64,000 bases of DNA from Fen-1298 sp050015675 (GCA_050015675.1 JBEKAY010000016.1:1-64000); one strand, 5' to 3'; positions 42,301 through 52,232 are shown, numbered from the stretch's first letter. Made by a program: numbers and translations. Notes: a model not told the origin generated them from the sequence alone.

Positions 42301-43084
42301 AGAACTCTATCGCCATGAGAAAAATAAAATTCAACTCGGAGATGAACTTGCACCGGGAATTGTTCAATTGGCAAAAGTATATGTCGCTAAAAAGCGTAAG
42401 CTTCAAGTAGGTGATAAGATGGCAGGGCGTCACGGAAATAAGGGTGTCGTTTCCATTATTGTGCCTATGGAAGATATGCCATTCCTTCCTGATGGTCATC
42501 CGGTTGACATTGTGCTTAACCCGTTAGGCGTGCCTTCCCGTATGAATTTGGGGCAATTGTTTGAAGTTGCGCTTGGCTGGGCTGGAATTAAACTAGGAAA
42601 ACAATTTGCATCACCGATCTTTGATGGTGCAAAATGGGAAGAAGTGCAAGAATGGTTAGAGAAAGCAGGACTCAGTAAAACCTCGAAGTCAGTGCTCATC
42701 AACGGCCGCTCTGGTGAGCCGTTCGATCAGGAAATTTCTGTTGGGTATATGTATATGATGAAGTTGTCCCATATGGTGGATGATAAAATTCATGCACGTT
42801 CCATCGGGCCATACTCTCTCATTACGCAGCAGCCGTTGGGTGGTAAAGCACAGTTCGGCGGTCAGCGTTTTGGAGAAATGGAAGTGTGGGCGCTCGAAGG
42901 ATATGGTGCTGCGAGTATTTTACAGGAAATTCTCACTGTGAAGTCAGATGACGTGCTTGGGCGCGCGAAAGTGTACGAATCCATAGTGAAAGGTGAAAAC
43001 CTTCCAGAATCAAATATCCCTGAATCGTTCAATGTGCTCGTTCGCGAGTTGCAAGGATTAGGTCTGGAAATGAAGATTGAGTGA
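39308..43084 (+). CDS. rpoB: DNA-directed RNA polymerase subunit beta
   Basis: This 1258-residue protein starts at TTG 39308, seven bases after AAGGAGAGG. Visible conserved blocks include the rifampicin-binding region (LSQFLDQTNPLAEMTHKRR, LGPGGLTRERAGFEVRDVH), RPIETPEGPNIGLI-type RLCPIETPEGPNIGLI, the VGDKMAGRHGNKGV active-site segment, and the C-terminal GGQRFGEMEVWALE clamp region. The lysine/glutamate-rich stretch near residues 895-915 is a lineage-variable insertion. Order rplL-rpoB-rpoC is standard. Intact. Confidence 0.97.
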   Translation: MKNQSNGSKERVSFARIPSVIETPDLLNVQLDSFNNFLQADTPPHRRKKLGLQQVFEMNFPITDARENFLLEFSEYYVEKPKYSVVECQERGLTFAVPLKAKLRLSTKKEGGKEFVDTIEQEVYLGNLPAMTHRGTFIINGAERVVVSQLHRSPGVFFGESVHPNGTMMYSARIIPFRGSWVEFATDINNVMYAYIDRKKKFPVTTLLRALGYSSDDDILDLFGLVEEIEIAKADLKDFIDRKVCSDVFDKKTGEVFINKDTKLTEEHIKQIKKTNLKKLRLLKTDDAASSSVIANTILKDAARSSEDALEAIYTQLRSGEAPDLDTAKNLIDRLFFNPKRYDLGDVGRHRMNIKLNLSIPEDVTTLTKDDIIAIVKYLIDLQQGKRAVDDIDHLGNRRVRTVGEQLAQQFNIGLSRMTRTIRERMNLRDAETITPQDLVNARTITSVINAFFGTNQLSQFLDQTNPLAEMTHKRRVSALGPGGLTRERAGFEVRDVHYTHYGRLCPIETPEGPNIGLISSLCIHARINDFGFIETPYRKVKNGKVIEEIEFLTAEREDAVTIAQANAILDDRGRFTEEKVKARYQSDYPVSEPEKIQYMDVAPNQIVSAAAALIPFLEHDDANRALMGSNMQRQAVPLLQPEAPVVGTGLEETIARDSRTIIVAERNGVVESVDGDSIIVLYDIDENSNEAIISFDDKRRVEYKLTKFLRTNQDTCINQKPVVKEGQRFKRNDVLVDGCATDGGELALGRNILVAFMPWRGYNFEDAIIVSERIVSEDVFTSVHIEEFELQVRDTKRGEEELTREIPNVSEEATKDLDENGVIRIGAEVNEGDILIGKITPKGETDPTPEEKLLKAIFGEKAGDVKDASLKAPPGMKGIVISTKLFSRKKKDTESKKEDKKKLESLERLRRKEVKDLEEKLGYKLDQVLEGEKSIGIRNTDGEIAIRAGVVFKDDTFQKMENLDKLDFNQEWVDDKRKHNLVVRIFENFNQKTSEIGELYRHEKNKIQLGDELAPGIVQLAKVYVAKKRKLQVGDKMAGRHGNKGVVSIIVPMEDMPFLPDGHPVDIVLNPLGVPSRMNLGQLFEVALGWAGIKLGKQFASPIFDGAKWEEVQEWLEKAGLSKTSKSVLINGRSGEPFDQEISVGYMYMMKLSHMVDDKIHARSIGPYSLITQQPLGGKAQFGGQRFGEMEVWALEGYGAASILQEILTVKSDDVLGRAKVYESIVKGENLPESNIPESFNVLVRELQGLGLEMKIE

Positions 43085-43156
43085 TCGTGATAGGTGCTGC
43101 TCACATGCAGCAATTACTCATTCAATAATGAACATAGTTTGATTGACGGAGGCGAT

Positions 43157-46100
43157 ATGCCTTATACAGATTTAACAGCAAAGAAAACATTTTCAAAAAT
43201 TACGATTAGCCTTGCGTCGCCGGATATGATCCTGAGCCGCTCGCATGGTGAAGTGACGAAACCGGAGACGATCAATTATCGTTCGTTCCGTCCTGAGAAG
43301 GATGGATTGTTTTGCGAAAAGATTTTTGGCCCAGTACGCGATTGGGAATGCCATTGCGGTAAATACAAACGCATTCGCTACAAAGGCATAACATGCGATC
43401 GCTGCGGTGTCGAAGTGACACAGAAAAGTGTTCGCCGTGAACGACAAGGACATATTTCATTAGCAGTACCGGTCGTGCACATTTGGTATTTCCGTTCTGT
43501 GCCGAGCAAGATCGGTACCATCCTTGGAATCGCTGGCAAAGAACTAGAAAAAATTATTTACTATGAATCGTATGTTGTCGTCAGCCCGGGCACAACCGGT
43601 TTGCAGCGACTTGACTTGATTTCGGAGGATCAATATATAGAAATACTTTCTTCCCTGCCTGAAGAAAATCAGGACTTGGATGACGATGACCCTAAGAAGT
43701 TTATCGCAAAAATGGGTGGCGATGCTATTAAAGATCTTCTCAGTCGCGTGAATGTAGATAACCTTGCCGCAGAATTGCGCGCTCAACTTGCTGTGGAAAC
43801 ATCCATGCAAAAAAAGCAGGATGCGTTGAAGCGTTTGCGTGTTGTTGAAGCGTTCCGTAATCCCGAAAGCGGTGCAGCGAATAAACCTGAATGGATGATC
43901 CTGGATGTCATCCCTGTTATTCCACCAGAGTTGCGGCCCTTGGTTCCGTTAGAAGGCGGGCGATTTGCGACATCTGACTTGAACGATCTCTATCGCCGTG
44001 TGATTATCCGCAACAATCGGTTAAAACGGCTCATCGAAATTAAAGCTCCGGAAGTTATTTTGCGCAATGAAAAACGCATGCTGCAGGAATCGGTTGATTC
44101 GCTTTTCGACAACTCGCGCCGCGTCAATGCAGTACGTTCTGATAATAATCGTGCGCTTAAATCACTTTCCGACATGCTCAAAGGGAAGCAAGGACGCTTC
44201 CGTCAAAATTTGCTTGGCAAACGTGTAGATTATTCCGGCCGTTCGGTTATTGTGGTCGGGCCTGAATTGCAATTGCATCAATGCGGCTTGCCGAAAGATA
44301 TGGCAGTCGAGTTATTCAAACCGCACATCATCCGTAAGCTTATTGAGCGAGGGTTGGTTAAGACGGTAAAAAGTGCAAAGAAGATGGTGGACAAGAAGGG
44401 GCCGGAAGTGTGGGACATTTTAGAAAACATAATCGACGGGCATCCGGTTATGTTAAACCGTGCCCCGACGCTGCACAGACTTGGCATTCAAGCGTTTCAA
44501 CCAGTCCTGGTAGAAGGCAAGGCAATTCGTATTCATCCAATGGTTTGCACGGCGTTCAACGCAGACTTCGATGGCGATCAAATGGCGGTGCACGTACCGC
44601 TTTCCTATGAAGCCCAACTCGAAGCGCGTATGTTAATGCTTTCGAGTCACAATATTCTTTCGCCAGCAAGCGGTGCGCCAATTGTTACACCAACACAAGA
44701 TCAAGTATTGGGTTGTTACTATCTGACAAAATCTAAAACAGGTGATCTCGGAGAAGGGAAAATATTTTCTTCACCGCAAGAAGTAATCATTGCATATGAT
44801 CAGGAAAGGCTTGGATTACATGCAAGGATTAAGGTGCGCGTAAATACTGAGTTGGTCGAGACAACAACAGGGCGTATTATATTCAATCAAATTGTTCCAA
44901 AAGAAATCCCGTTCGTGAATGAATTGTTGAATAAGAAACGTCTTGTGCAGATTATCTCGACGGTGTTTCGTCGATGCGGCAATCTCGTTACAGCGAATTT
45001 TCTTGATCAATTGAAGACAATGGGATTTACTTATGCAACAAAAGGCGGACTTTCCGTCTCCATCGGCGATGTCGTTATTCCACAAGAGAAAATTGATCTC
45101 GTTAAAAAAGCACAAAAGGATGTGGAGAATGTGGAATCGCAATACTTCCGCGGTTTCATTACCAATGGCGAGCGCTATAATAAAGTAATTGATATTTGGA
45201 CTCGCGTTACAAGCAGAATTGCAGATCGCTTATTTGAAGCATTGCAACACGATCGAAATGGATTTAACTCTCTTTATATGATGGTAGATTCAGGCGCACG
45301 TGGTTCGAAGGAACAAGTTCGTCAGCTTGCCGGTATGCGCGGACTTATGGCGAAGCCGCAAAAAAGCATGTCGGGTGCGACAGGAGAATTAATTGAGAAT
45401 CCGATCATCGCGAACTTCCGCGAAGGCCTATCTATTTTGGAGTATTTCATCTCTACACACGGAGCGCGTAAAGGTCTTGCTGATACCGCATTGAAAACAG
45501 CCGATGCAGGTTATTTAACACGTCGATTGATTGACGTCGCACAGGATGCAATCATCGGTGAAATCGATTGTGGCACGATCAAAGGCGTTATAACCAGCGC
45601 TTTGAAAGAAGCAGAAGACATTAAGGAGCCGTTAGCAGAACGTATTCTTGGTCGTGTATCGCTACAAGATATTGTGGATCCGATTTCCAAAGAAGTGATT
45701 GTGCACGGCGGTGAACTGATCGATGAAGAAAAGTCACAGCAAATAACTGAAACATCAATTGAAACAGTCATCATTCGATCTGTGCTCACGTGCGACTCGC
45801 GTCGCGGTGTGTGTGCAAAATGTTACGGCCGTGATCTCACCACAGGAAATCTTGTTGAACCGGGAATGGCGGTAGGCGTTATTGCCGCACAATCGATTGG
45901 CGAACCTGGTACACAGTTGACATTGCGTACGTTCCATACAGGAGGCACAGCAAGTCTTATTGCTGCACAATCGCAAATCATTTCTAAGTTCGATGGACAT
46001 GTGAAATATGATGGAATTAAATTCCTCGAGTTCACGAAAGAAGATACGACCCGCTTAATGGTCTCTGGCAGAAGCGGAGTGATCAATGTGTTAGACAGTG

Positions 46101-47443
46101 ACAACCGCATGCTCACGAAATATGATGTACCATATGGTGCAACATTGTTGGTGCGAGATGGTGCAAAGGTTACAAAAGGCGAACTCGTCTACGAATGGGA
46201 TCCGTACAATGCGGTTATTGTTTCGGAACATGGAGGAAAAGTTGAATATATCGATATGAAGGAGAACCTGACGTATCGTGAAGAACCGGATGAGCAGACA
46301 GGGCACATTCAAAAAGTTGTTATCGATAGCCGTGAAAAGAGCCTCATCCCTGGAATTGCAATTATCAATAAAAAGGGACACAAGGTTTCATCGTACCCAA
46401 TTCCGACACGGGCACATTTGAATGTTGACGACGGTGAAGTAATTCAAGCTGGTGCAATTCTAGTGAAAATTCCTCGCGATATCGGTAAGACACGTGACAT
46501 CACCGGAGGATTACCGCGGGTTACTGAACTTTTTGAAGCACGGCATCCAAATGATCCGGCTGTCGTCGGTGAAATTGACGGAACGATATCTATTGGTCAA
46601 CCGAAGCGCGGCTCGCGAGAAGTGTTTATCGAAAGTCCCGATGGCAAAGATAAACGTACATATCTCGTTCCATTAGGCAAGCACCTTTTAGTTCAAGAAG
46701 GAGATTTAATTCGTGCGGGTGAACGCTTATCTGCTGGTTCTATTGATCCGCATGACATTTTACGGATTAAGGGAACGACTGCGGTGCAGGAATACCTCGT
46801 GAATGAAATTCAAGAAGTGTATCGTATGCAAGGCGTGAAAATCAATGATAAGCATATCGAAGTGATCGTGCGGCAAATGATGCAAAAGGTTCGGATCGCA
46901 GATCAAGGTGATACAAAGTACCTTGAGGGCGATCATATTGACAAGAATCTATTGAACGACGAAAATGAAAATCTTACAGATAAAGTTATTGTCGTTGGTA
47001 AGGGTGATGCAAAGTTAAAGAATGGTCAATCAGTTCCAAAGAGAATTGTTCGTGAGATGAATACAGATCTCAAGAAAAAATCGAAGAAGGTTGCTGAGTT
47101 CCGTGATGCATTGCAGGCTACGTCGGATCCAATTCTTCTCGGCATTACACAAGCATCTTTAACAACTGAAAGCTTTATTTCAGCTGCGTCGTTCCAGGAA
47201 ACAACAAAGGTACTGACAGATGCGGCTATTGAAGGAAAGATAGATCATCTCCTTGGCCTGAAAGAGAATGTTATTATGGGGCATCTCATTCCTGCAGGAA
47301 CAGGGCAAAAGAAGTTCAAGGACATCGTTGTTTCTGCCCCTGAACCGGTTTTTTCAGACGCATCTGAGGAGACTTCGGAAGAGGCAAATACTTCTGAGGT
47401 CGAAACAAAGAAGGTCAAGCGGAAAGTGAAATTGGTAGAATAG
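43157..47443 (+). CDS. rpoC: DNA-directed RNA polymerase subunit beta'
   Basis: This 1428-residue protein has the typical length for Bacteroidota relatives. ATG 43157 is chosen because GACGGAGGC precedes it and MPYTDLTAKKTFSKI aligns with the family start; the frame is open further upstream, to 43094. The N-terminal zinc site (CHCGKYK and CDRCG), the catalytic NADFDGDQMAVH that binds Mg2+, the trigger-loop region, and a second zinc site (CDSRRGVCAKCYG) are all present. The C-terminal 40 residues are acidic/serine-rich and then basic. Intact. Confidence 0.97.
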   Translation: MPYTDLTAKKTFSKITISLASPDMILSRSHGEVTKPETINYRSFRPEKDGLFCEKIFGPVRDWECHCGKYKRIRYKGITCDRCGVEVTQKSVRRERQGHISLAVPVVHIWYFRSVPSKIGTILGIAGKELEKIIYYESYVVVSPGTTGLQRLDLISEDQYIEILSSLPEENQDLDDDDPKKFIAKMGGDAIKDLLSRVNVDNLAAELRAQLAVETSMQKKQDALKRLRVVEAFRNPESGAANKPEWMILDVIPVIPPELRPLVPLEGGRFATSDLNDLYRRVIIRNNRLKRLIEIKAPEVILRNEKRMLQESVDSLFDNSRRVNAVRSDNNRALKSLSDMLKGKQGRFRQNLLGKRVDYSGRSVIVVGPELQLHQCGLPKDMAVELFKPHIIRKLIERGLVKTVKSAKKMVDKKGPEVWDILENIIDGHPVMLNRAPTLHRLGIQAFQPVLVEGKAIRIHPMVCTAFNADFDGDQMAVHVPLSYEAQLEARMLMLSSHNILSPASGAPIVTPTQDQVLGCYYLTKSKTGDLGEGKIFSSPQEVIIAYDQERLGLHARIKVRVNTELVETTTGRIIFNQIVPKEIPFVNELLNKKRLVQIISTVFRRCGNLVTANFLDQLKTMGFTYATKGGLSVSIGDVVIPQEKIDLVKKAQKDVENVESQYFRGFITNGERYNKVIDIWTRVTSRIADRLFEALQHDRNGFNSLYMMVDSGARGSKEQVRQLAGMRGLMAKPQKSMSGATGELIENPIIANFREGLSILEYFISTHGARKGLADTALKTADAGYLTRRLIDVAQDAIIGEIDCGTIKGVITSALKEAEDIKEPLAERILGRVSLQDIVDPISKEVIVHGGELIDEEKSQQITETSIETVIIRSVLTCDSRRGVCAKCYGRDLTTGNLVEPGMAVGVIAAQSIGEPGTQLTLRTFHTGGTASLIAAQSQIISKFDGHVKYDGIKFLEFTKEDTTRLMVSGRSGVINVLDSDNRMLTKYDVPYGATLLVRDGAKVTKGELVYEWDPYNAVIVSEHGGKVEYIDMKENLTYREEPDEQTGHIQKVVIDSREKSLIPGIAIINKKGHKVSSYPIPTRAHLNVDDGEVIQAGAILVKIPRDIGKTRDITGGLPRVTELFEARHPNDPAVVGEIDGTISIGQPKRGSREVFIESPDGKDKRTYLVPLGKHLLVQEGDLIRAGERLSAGSIDPHDILRIKGTTAVQEYLVNEIQEVYRMQGVKINDKHIEVIVRQMMQKVRIADQGDTKYLEGDHIDKNLLNDENENLTDKVIVVGKGDAKLKNGQSVPKRIVREMNTDLKKKSKKVAEFRDALQATSDPILLGITQASLTTESFISAASFQETTKVLTDAAIEGKIDHLLGLKENVIMGHLIPAGTGQKKFKDIVVSAPEPVFSDASEETSEEANTSEVETKKVKRKVKLVE

Positions 47444-47469
47444 TTTTTCAATATTTGAAATTATTTGCT

Positions 47470-47498
47470 TTGACTTCTAGAGGAAAAAATATTATATT
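47470..47498 (+). promoter_or_regulatory. Candidate promoter for the rpsL-fusA-tuf unit
   Basis: TTGACT at 47470-47475 and TATATT at 47493-47498 are separated by 17 bases, about 50 bases before the rpsL start, in the 104-base gap after rpoC. The same hexamers occur before the tRNA cluster (34982-35009). This suggests a house-keeping promoter resembling sigma70 rather than the TAnnTTTG type of core Bacteroidota. Confidence 0.55.
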
Positions 47499-47547
47499 AA
47501 ACAGCTTTTAGTTAATGTAAAATCAGGAAATTTCGGAGAGTTTTTAA

Positions 47548-47922
47548 TTGCCGACAGTTAATCAGCTTATTAAAGATAGTCGAGAAAGGGTGTTGTGGAA
47601 AAGCAAATCGCCTGCTCTCGGTGGCAACCCTCAAAAAAGAGGTGTCTGTACACGTGTGTATACAACTACTCCGAAGAAACCTAATTCAGCATTGCGTAAG
47701 GTTGCTCGTGTACGTTTGACAAATGGAATTGAAGTAACGGCATACATCCCCGGTGAAGGGCATAACCTTCAAGAACATTCAATTGTTCTTATTCGTGGTG
47801 GAAGAGTGAAGGACCTGCCGGGAGTGCGTTATCATATTATCCGTGGTACTTTGGATACGCAAGGTGTGCAGGATCGAAAGCAAGGACGTTCAAAATACGG
47901 AGCTAAAAAACCTAAACAGTAA
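47548..47922 (+). CDS. rpsL: 30S ribosomal protein S12
   Basis: This 124-residue protein starts at TTG 47548 (MPTVNQLIKDSRERV), with GGAGAG upstream. The conserved decoding-site loops TTPKKPNSALRKVARV and GGRVKDLPGVRYH are present. The second contains the lysine-aspartate where streptomycin-resistance changes and aspartate methylthiolation are known in other bacteria; the wild-type residues are seen here. It stabilises codon-anticodon pairing in the A site. Confidence 0.97.
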   Translation: MPTVNQLIKDSRERVLWKSKSPALGGNPQKRGVCTRVYTTTPKKPNSALRKVARVRLTNGIEVTAYIPGEGHNLQEHSIVLIRGGRVKDLPGVRYHIIRGTLDTQGVQDRKQGRSKYGAKKPKQ

Positions 47923-47933
47923 TGTATTAACCG

Positions 47934-48401
47934 ATGAGAAAAAAAAGAGCCATACGAAGGCGTGTAACGCCAGATCCAAAGTTCGGTGATGAACTTATTT
48001 CCCGATTCGTTAACAGCGTATTGAAGGATGGGAAAAAGAATATAGCCCGTAATATAGTCTATAGCGCGCTTGATCAAATTGCGCAAAAAACAGAAAAGAA
48101 TCCTTTAGAAGTATTTAAAAAGGCGGTAGATAACGCGTCTCCGCTGATTGAAGTTAGAGCACGAAGAGTTGGTGGTGCGACCTATCAGGTTCCTACAGAA
48201 GTTCGTCTCGAGCGACGAACCGCTCTTGCAATTCGTTGGCTTATTACTTATGCCCAAGAACGCTCGGATAAATCAATGACACAAAAGCTTGCTGCAGAGT
48301 TGCTTGCTGCGTCTTCTGGTGAAGGTGGTGCGGTGAAGAAGAAAGATGATGTACACCGTATGGCCGAAGCCAATAAAGCTTTTGCGCATTTTAGATGGTA
48401 A
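47934..48401 (+). CDS. rpsG: 30S ribosomal protein S7
   Basis: This 155-residue protein has the standard bacterial length. It begins MRKKRAIRRRVTPDPKFG and contains the S7 signature NASPLIEVRARRVGGATYQVP and the C-terminal HRMAEANKAFAHFRW helix. It binds the 3' major domain of 16S rRNA and helps form the mRNA exit/E-site region. It is twelve bases after rpsL. Confidence 0.97.
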   Translation: MRKKRAIRRRVTPDPKFGDELISRFVNSVLKDGKKNIARNIVYSALDQIAQKTEKNPLEVFKKAVDNASPLIEVRARRVGGATYQVPTEVRLERRTALAIRWLITYAQERSDKSMTQKLAAELLAASSGEGGAVKKKDDVHRMAEANKAFAHFRW

Positions 48402-48475
48402 TTTTTTTTCATTGCTGTATTTAATCCACCCAGTCTTGAATAATGGAGTCTGTGGGTTGGAGTGTGTGATAATTT

Positions 48476-50578
48476 ATGCCCCGTGAGTATTCTTTAGAAA
48501 AAACTAGAAATATTGGCATCATGGCACATATTGATGCCGGTAAGACGACTACGACCGAACGTATTTTATTCTATACTGGTAGGACACATCGTATTGGTGA
48601 AGTACATGACGGAGCTGCAACGATGGATTGGATGGAACAGGAAAAGGAACGCGGTATCACGATTACAAGCGCGGCGACAACGTGTTTCTGGCGCAACCAT
48701 CAAATCAATATCATTGATACGCCGGGCCACGTTGATTTTACAATTGAAGTCGAGCGTTCGCTTCGCGTGCTCGATGGCGCTGTTGCTTTGTTCTGTTCTG
48801 TTGGCGGTGTAGAACCGCAGTCTGAAACAGTCTGGCGGCAAGCCGATAAGTATGGTGTGCCTCGAATAGCATTTGTCAATAAAATGGACAGAGCTGGTGC
48901 AGATTTCCTTGCTGTAGTAGATATGATGAAATCGCGCCTCAAAGCAAATGCTATCCCAATTCAATTACCTGTCGGTGAAGGTGATATGTTTGCTGGTATC
49001 ATCGATTTGATTAAAATGAAAGCCAGAATGTATCATGAAGACACGCAAGGAGCTACTTGGGATGAAATTGATATTCCAGCAAAACTAAAACCCAAGGCGA
49101 ATGAATATCGAATAAAGATGCTCGAAGCGGTTGCTGATGAAGATGATACGTTACTCGAAAAATATCTGAACGGAAAAGAAATTTCCCCAGCAGAGATTAT
49201 TCAAGTTTTGCGACGTTGTACGCTTAAAGGTGAAATTATTCCAGTTCTCTGCGGCTCTTCTTTTAAGAACAAAGGCGTACAGGATCTGATGGATGCGGTC
49301 GTTGATTTTCTGCCATCGCCTAGGGATATCAACAACGGAGAAATTCATGGACATCATCCTCACAAACATGATGATGTTATCCGGAAAATAAGCGATGATG
49401 GACCGTTCACAGCATTAGCGTTTAAAATTATGAGCGATCCTTTTGTCGGCAGGTTGACATATTTCCGAGTTTATTCTGGAACACTTTCTGCCGGTTCGTA
49501 TGTCCATAATATTATTACAGATCGAAAAGAACGCATCGCCCGTATTCTTCGCATGCATGCGAACCATCGTGAAGAAGTTCAAGAAGCTTACGCCGGTGAT
49601 ATTGTAGCAGCAATAGGTTTGAAGAACACGCGCACAGGTGATACACTTTCGACTGAAGAAGATCCTATTATTCTTGAGCGGATGGAATTTCCTGATCCTG
49701 TAATTGACGTTGCGATTGAGCCGAAAACAAAAGTTGATTTAGAAAAAATGGGTGAGGCAATGCAACGTCTCGCCGATGAAGATCCTACATTTCGTATCTC
49801 TACCAATGAAGAAACGGGGCAAACAATTATCAGTGGTATGGGTGAATTGCACCTGGAAATTATTATAGATCGAATGCGGCGTGAGTTCAAAGTAGAAGCA
49901 AATGTTGGAAAACCGCAGGTTGCATATAAAGAAACGATCACAAAGAAAGTAACAGCGGAAGGTAAGTTCGTTCGCCAATCGGGTGGTCGTGGTCAGTTTG
50001 GGCATGTTTGGATCGATGTTGAACCGAACGAAAAAGGCAGGGGGTTCGAGTTTGAAAACGATATAGTCGGCGGAGCGGTTCCAAAGGAATATATTAAACC
50101 AACCGAACAGGGTATTATTGAAGCAATGAGAAACGGAGTGCTCGCCGGATATCCAATGGAAGATATTAAAATAAGATTGTTTGACGGATCGTTCCATGCG
50201 GTCGATTCATCGGAAATGGCATTTAAGATTGCAGGTTCTATGGCGTTTCAAGCTGGAGCAAAAAAAGCCGGACCAGTGTTGCTTGAACCAGTAATGGCGG
50301 TTGAGGTTGTAACCCCCGAAGAATATCTTGGCGATGTCATGGGCGATCTTAATTCTCGCCGTGGCAAAATCGAAGGAATGATTCCAAGAAAAGACGCGCA
50401 GGTTATTAAAGCGCATGTGCCACTATCAGAAATGTTTGGTTATGCGACTCAACTTCGTTCAATGACACAAGGCAGATCGCTTTATACAATGCAGTTTTCC
50501 CACTATGAACCAGTGCCAAAGAATATTGCAGAAGAAATTGTGGAAAAAGTTCGCGGAAAAAGTAACGTAGCCGCGTAA
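48476..50578 (+). CDS. fusA: Elongation factor G
   Basis: This 700-residue GTPase has G1 AHIDAGKTTT near residue 20, switch I RGITITSAATT, G3 DTPGHVDFT near 85, G4 NKMD near 140, and the later EF-G domains with LGDVMGDLNSRRGKI near the C-terminus. It drives translocation of tRNA and mRNA on the ribosome. The length is standard. The ribosome-binding site before ATG 48476 is weak. It lies between rpsG and tuf as in the str operon. Confidence 0.97.
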   Translation: MPREYSLEKTRNIGIMAHIDAGKTTTTERILFYTGRTHRIGEVHDGAATMDWMEQEKERGITITSAATTCFWRNHQINIIDTPGHVDFTIEVERSLRVLDGAVALFCSVGGVEPQSETVWRQADKYGVPRIAFVNKMDRAGADFLAVVDMMKSRLKANAIPIQLPVGEGDMFAGIIDLIKMKARMYHEDTQGATWDEIDIPAKLKPKANEYRIKMLEAVADEDDTLLEKYLNGKEISPAEIIQVLRRCTLKGEIIPVLCGSSFKNKGVQDLMDAVVDFLPSPRDINNGEIHGHHPHKHDDVIRKISDDGPFTALAFKIMSDPFVGRLTYFRVYSGTLSAGSYVHNIITDRKERIARILRMHANHREEVQEAYAGDIVAAIGLKNTRTGDTLSTEEDPIILERMEFPDPVIDVAIEPKTKVDLEKMGEAMQRLADEDPTFRISTNEETGQTIISGMGELHLEIIIDRMRREFKVEANVGKPQVAYKETITKKVTAEGKFVRQSGGRGQFGHVWIDVEPNEKGRGFEFENDIVGGAVPKEYIKPTEQGIIEAMRNGVLAGYPMEDIKIRLFDGSFHAVDSSEMAFKIAGSMAFQAGAKKAGPVLLEPVMAVEVVTPEEYLGDVMGDLNSRRGKIEGMIPRKDAQVIKAHVPLSEMFGYATQLRSMTQGRSLYTMQFSHYEPVPKNIAEEIVEKVRGKSNVAA

Positions 50579-50625
50579 AGTTTTTATAAAATCAGCACAT
50601 TTATCTACTTAAAGGAGATCAACAC

Positions 50626-51837
50626 ATGGCAAAGGAAAAATTTGACCGCAGTAAGCCGCACGTGAACGTCGGCACGATCGGCCACGTTGACCACGGAAAG
50701 ACCACTCTGACGGCTGCCATCACTATGGTGCTTGCCAAGAAGGGTCTCTCCCAGATTCGAACATTTGATTCAATTGACAATGCTCCAGAAGAAAAAGCGC
50801 GCGGTATAACGATTAACACAGCGCACGTTGAATATTCCACAGAGAAGCGCCATTATGCGCACGTAGATTGTCCGGGTCACGCTGACTATATTAAAAATAT
50901 GATCACAGGTGCTGCACAAATGGATGGCGCGATATTGGTCGTTGCTGCAACAGATGGTCCTATGCCGCAAACGCGCGAACATATTTTGCTTGCTCACCAA
51001 GTGAATGTGCCGAAGATGGTAGTGTTCATGAATAAGGTGGATGCAGTCGACGATCCGGAACTTTTGGATCTTGTCGAACTCGAAGTTCGTGATTTATTAA
51101 AGAAGAATGATTTCCCTGGTGATGAAATACCTATCATTCGCGGTTCTGCATTGAAAGCAATGGAAGCAGCCCTTAAGCCGGATGTGAAGGCTGATGATCC
51201 TGCATTCAAATGTATTATGGAATTGATGGATGCGGTTGACAGTTACATTACAATGCCGAAACGTGATGCAGACCGTCCGTTCTTAATGCCGATCGAAGAT
51301 GTGTTTTCCATTACAGGCCGTGGCACGGTCGGAACAGGTCGTGTTGAACGTGGTAAAGCAAAGGTTGGCGATGAAGTAGAAGTCGTTGGTCTCGGTATGC
51401 ATAAAAAAACGGTTATTACCGGCGCTGAAATGTTCCGCAAGGAATTGGATGAAGTGGTTGCAGGTGATAATGCAGGTTTGTTGATGCGGGGTATTGAAAA
51501 AGATGAACTTGAGCGTGGAATGGTTGTTGCAAAACCGGGAACGATTACACCGCATACGAAATTCACAGCGCAGATCTACGTATTGAAGAAAGAAGAAGGC
51601 GGACGTCACACACCGTTCTTGACAGGGTATCGTCCTCAATTCTATTTCCGAACTACGGACGTTACTGGCGTCGCTGAGTTACCAGCAGGAGTAGAAATGG
51701 TTATGCCGGGTGATAACCTTGATGCCATTAACATTGAGCTCATTTCTCCCATCGCAATGGAAGAAGGACAGAGGTTTGCAGTTCGCGAAGGTGGACGCAC
51801 GGTTGGTGCTGGTGTTATTACAAAGATCATAAAGTAA
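50626..51837 (+). CDS. tuf: Elongation factor Tu
   Basis: This 403-residue GTPase starts at ATG 50626, after AAAGGAGATC. G1 GHVDHGKTTL, switch I with ARGITINTAHVEY, G3 DCPGHADY, G4 NKVD and G5 SAL are intact. It is about nine residues longer than the 394-residue enterobacterial protein because of an insertion after RGSALKAMEAAL, common in several lineages. It delivers aminoacyl-tRNA to the ribosome. A second tuf gene upstream of the tRNA-Trp/secE block, as in some bacteria, is not present here. Confidence 0.97.
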   Translation: MAKEKFDRSKPHVNVGTIGHVDHGKTTLTAAITMVLAKKGLSQIRTFDSIDNAPEEKARGITINTAHVEYSTEKRHYAHVDCPGHADYIKNMITGAAQMDGAILVVAATDGPMPQTREHILLAHQVNVPKMVVFMNKVDAVDDPELLDLVELEVRDLLKKNDFPGDEIPIIRGSALKAMEAALKPDVKADDPAFKCIMELMDAVDSYITMPKRDADRPFLMPIEDVFSITGRGTVGTGRVERGKAKVGDEVEVVGLGMHKKTVITGAEMFRKELDEVVAGDNAGLLMRGIEKDELERGMVVAKPGTITPHTKFTAQIYVLKKEEGGRHTPFLTGYRPQFYFRTTDVTGVAELPAGVEMVMPGDNLDAINIELISPIAMEEGQRFAVREGGRTVGAGVITKIIK

Positions 51838-51898
51838 CTTATCGCTTATTCCGCTTTTGGGGTAACTCGAGAGCGGAGAGTAGTCTGAGGAGTTTTTC

Positions 51899-52207
51899 TT
51901 GGCTGGACAAAAAATTAGAATAAAGCTGAAGTCATTCGATCACAATTTGATCGACAAGTCTGCAGAGAAAATTATTAAGACAGTGAAATCGACAGGCGCT
52001 ATTGTGTCTGGCCCGATTCCGTTGCCGACGAAACGCAGTGTCTATACTGTCAATCGTTCTCCGCACGTCGACAAGAAATCTCGAGAACAGTTCGAGACGC
52101 GATCACATAAAAGATTGATTGATATACTCAATTCGACAAGTCGTACTGTCGATTCTCTGATGAAGTTAGAACTTCCGGCAGGCGTTGATGTCGAGATTAA
52201 AGTATAG
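51899..52207 (+). CDS. rpsJ: 30S ribosomal protein S10
   Basis: This 102-residue protein starts at TTG 51899, with TGAGGAG upstream. SGPIPLPTKRSVYTVNRSPHV and REQFETRSHKRLIDI are the S10 signatures. It is part of the 30S head and also partners NusB in antitermination. It is the first gene of the S10 operon, 61 bases after tuf. Confidence 0.96.
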   Translation: MAGQKIRIKLKSFDHNLIDKSAEKIIKTVKSTGAIVSGPIPLPTKRSVYTVNRSPHVDKKSREQFETRSHKRLIDILNSTSRTVDSLMKLELPAGVDVEIKV

Positions 52208-52232
52208 ATTCTTCAAAATGTGTTTGAATGAA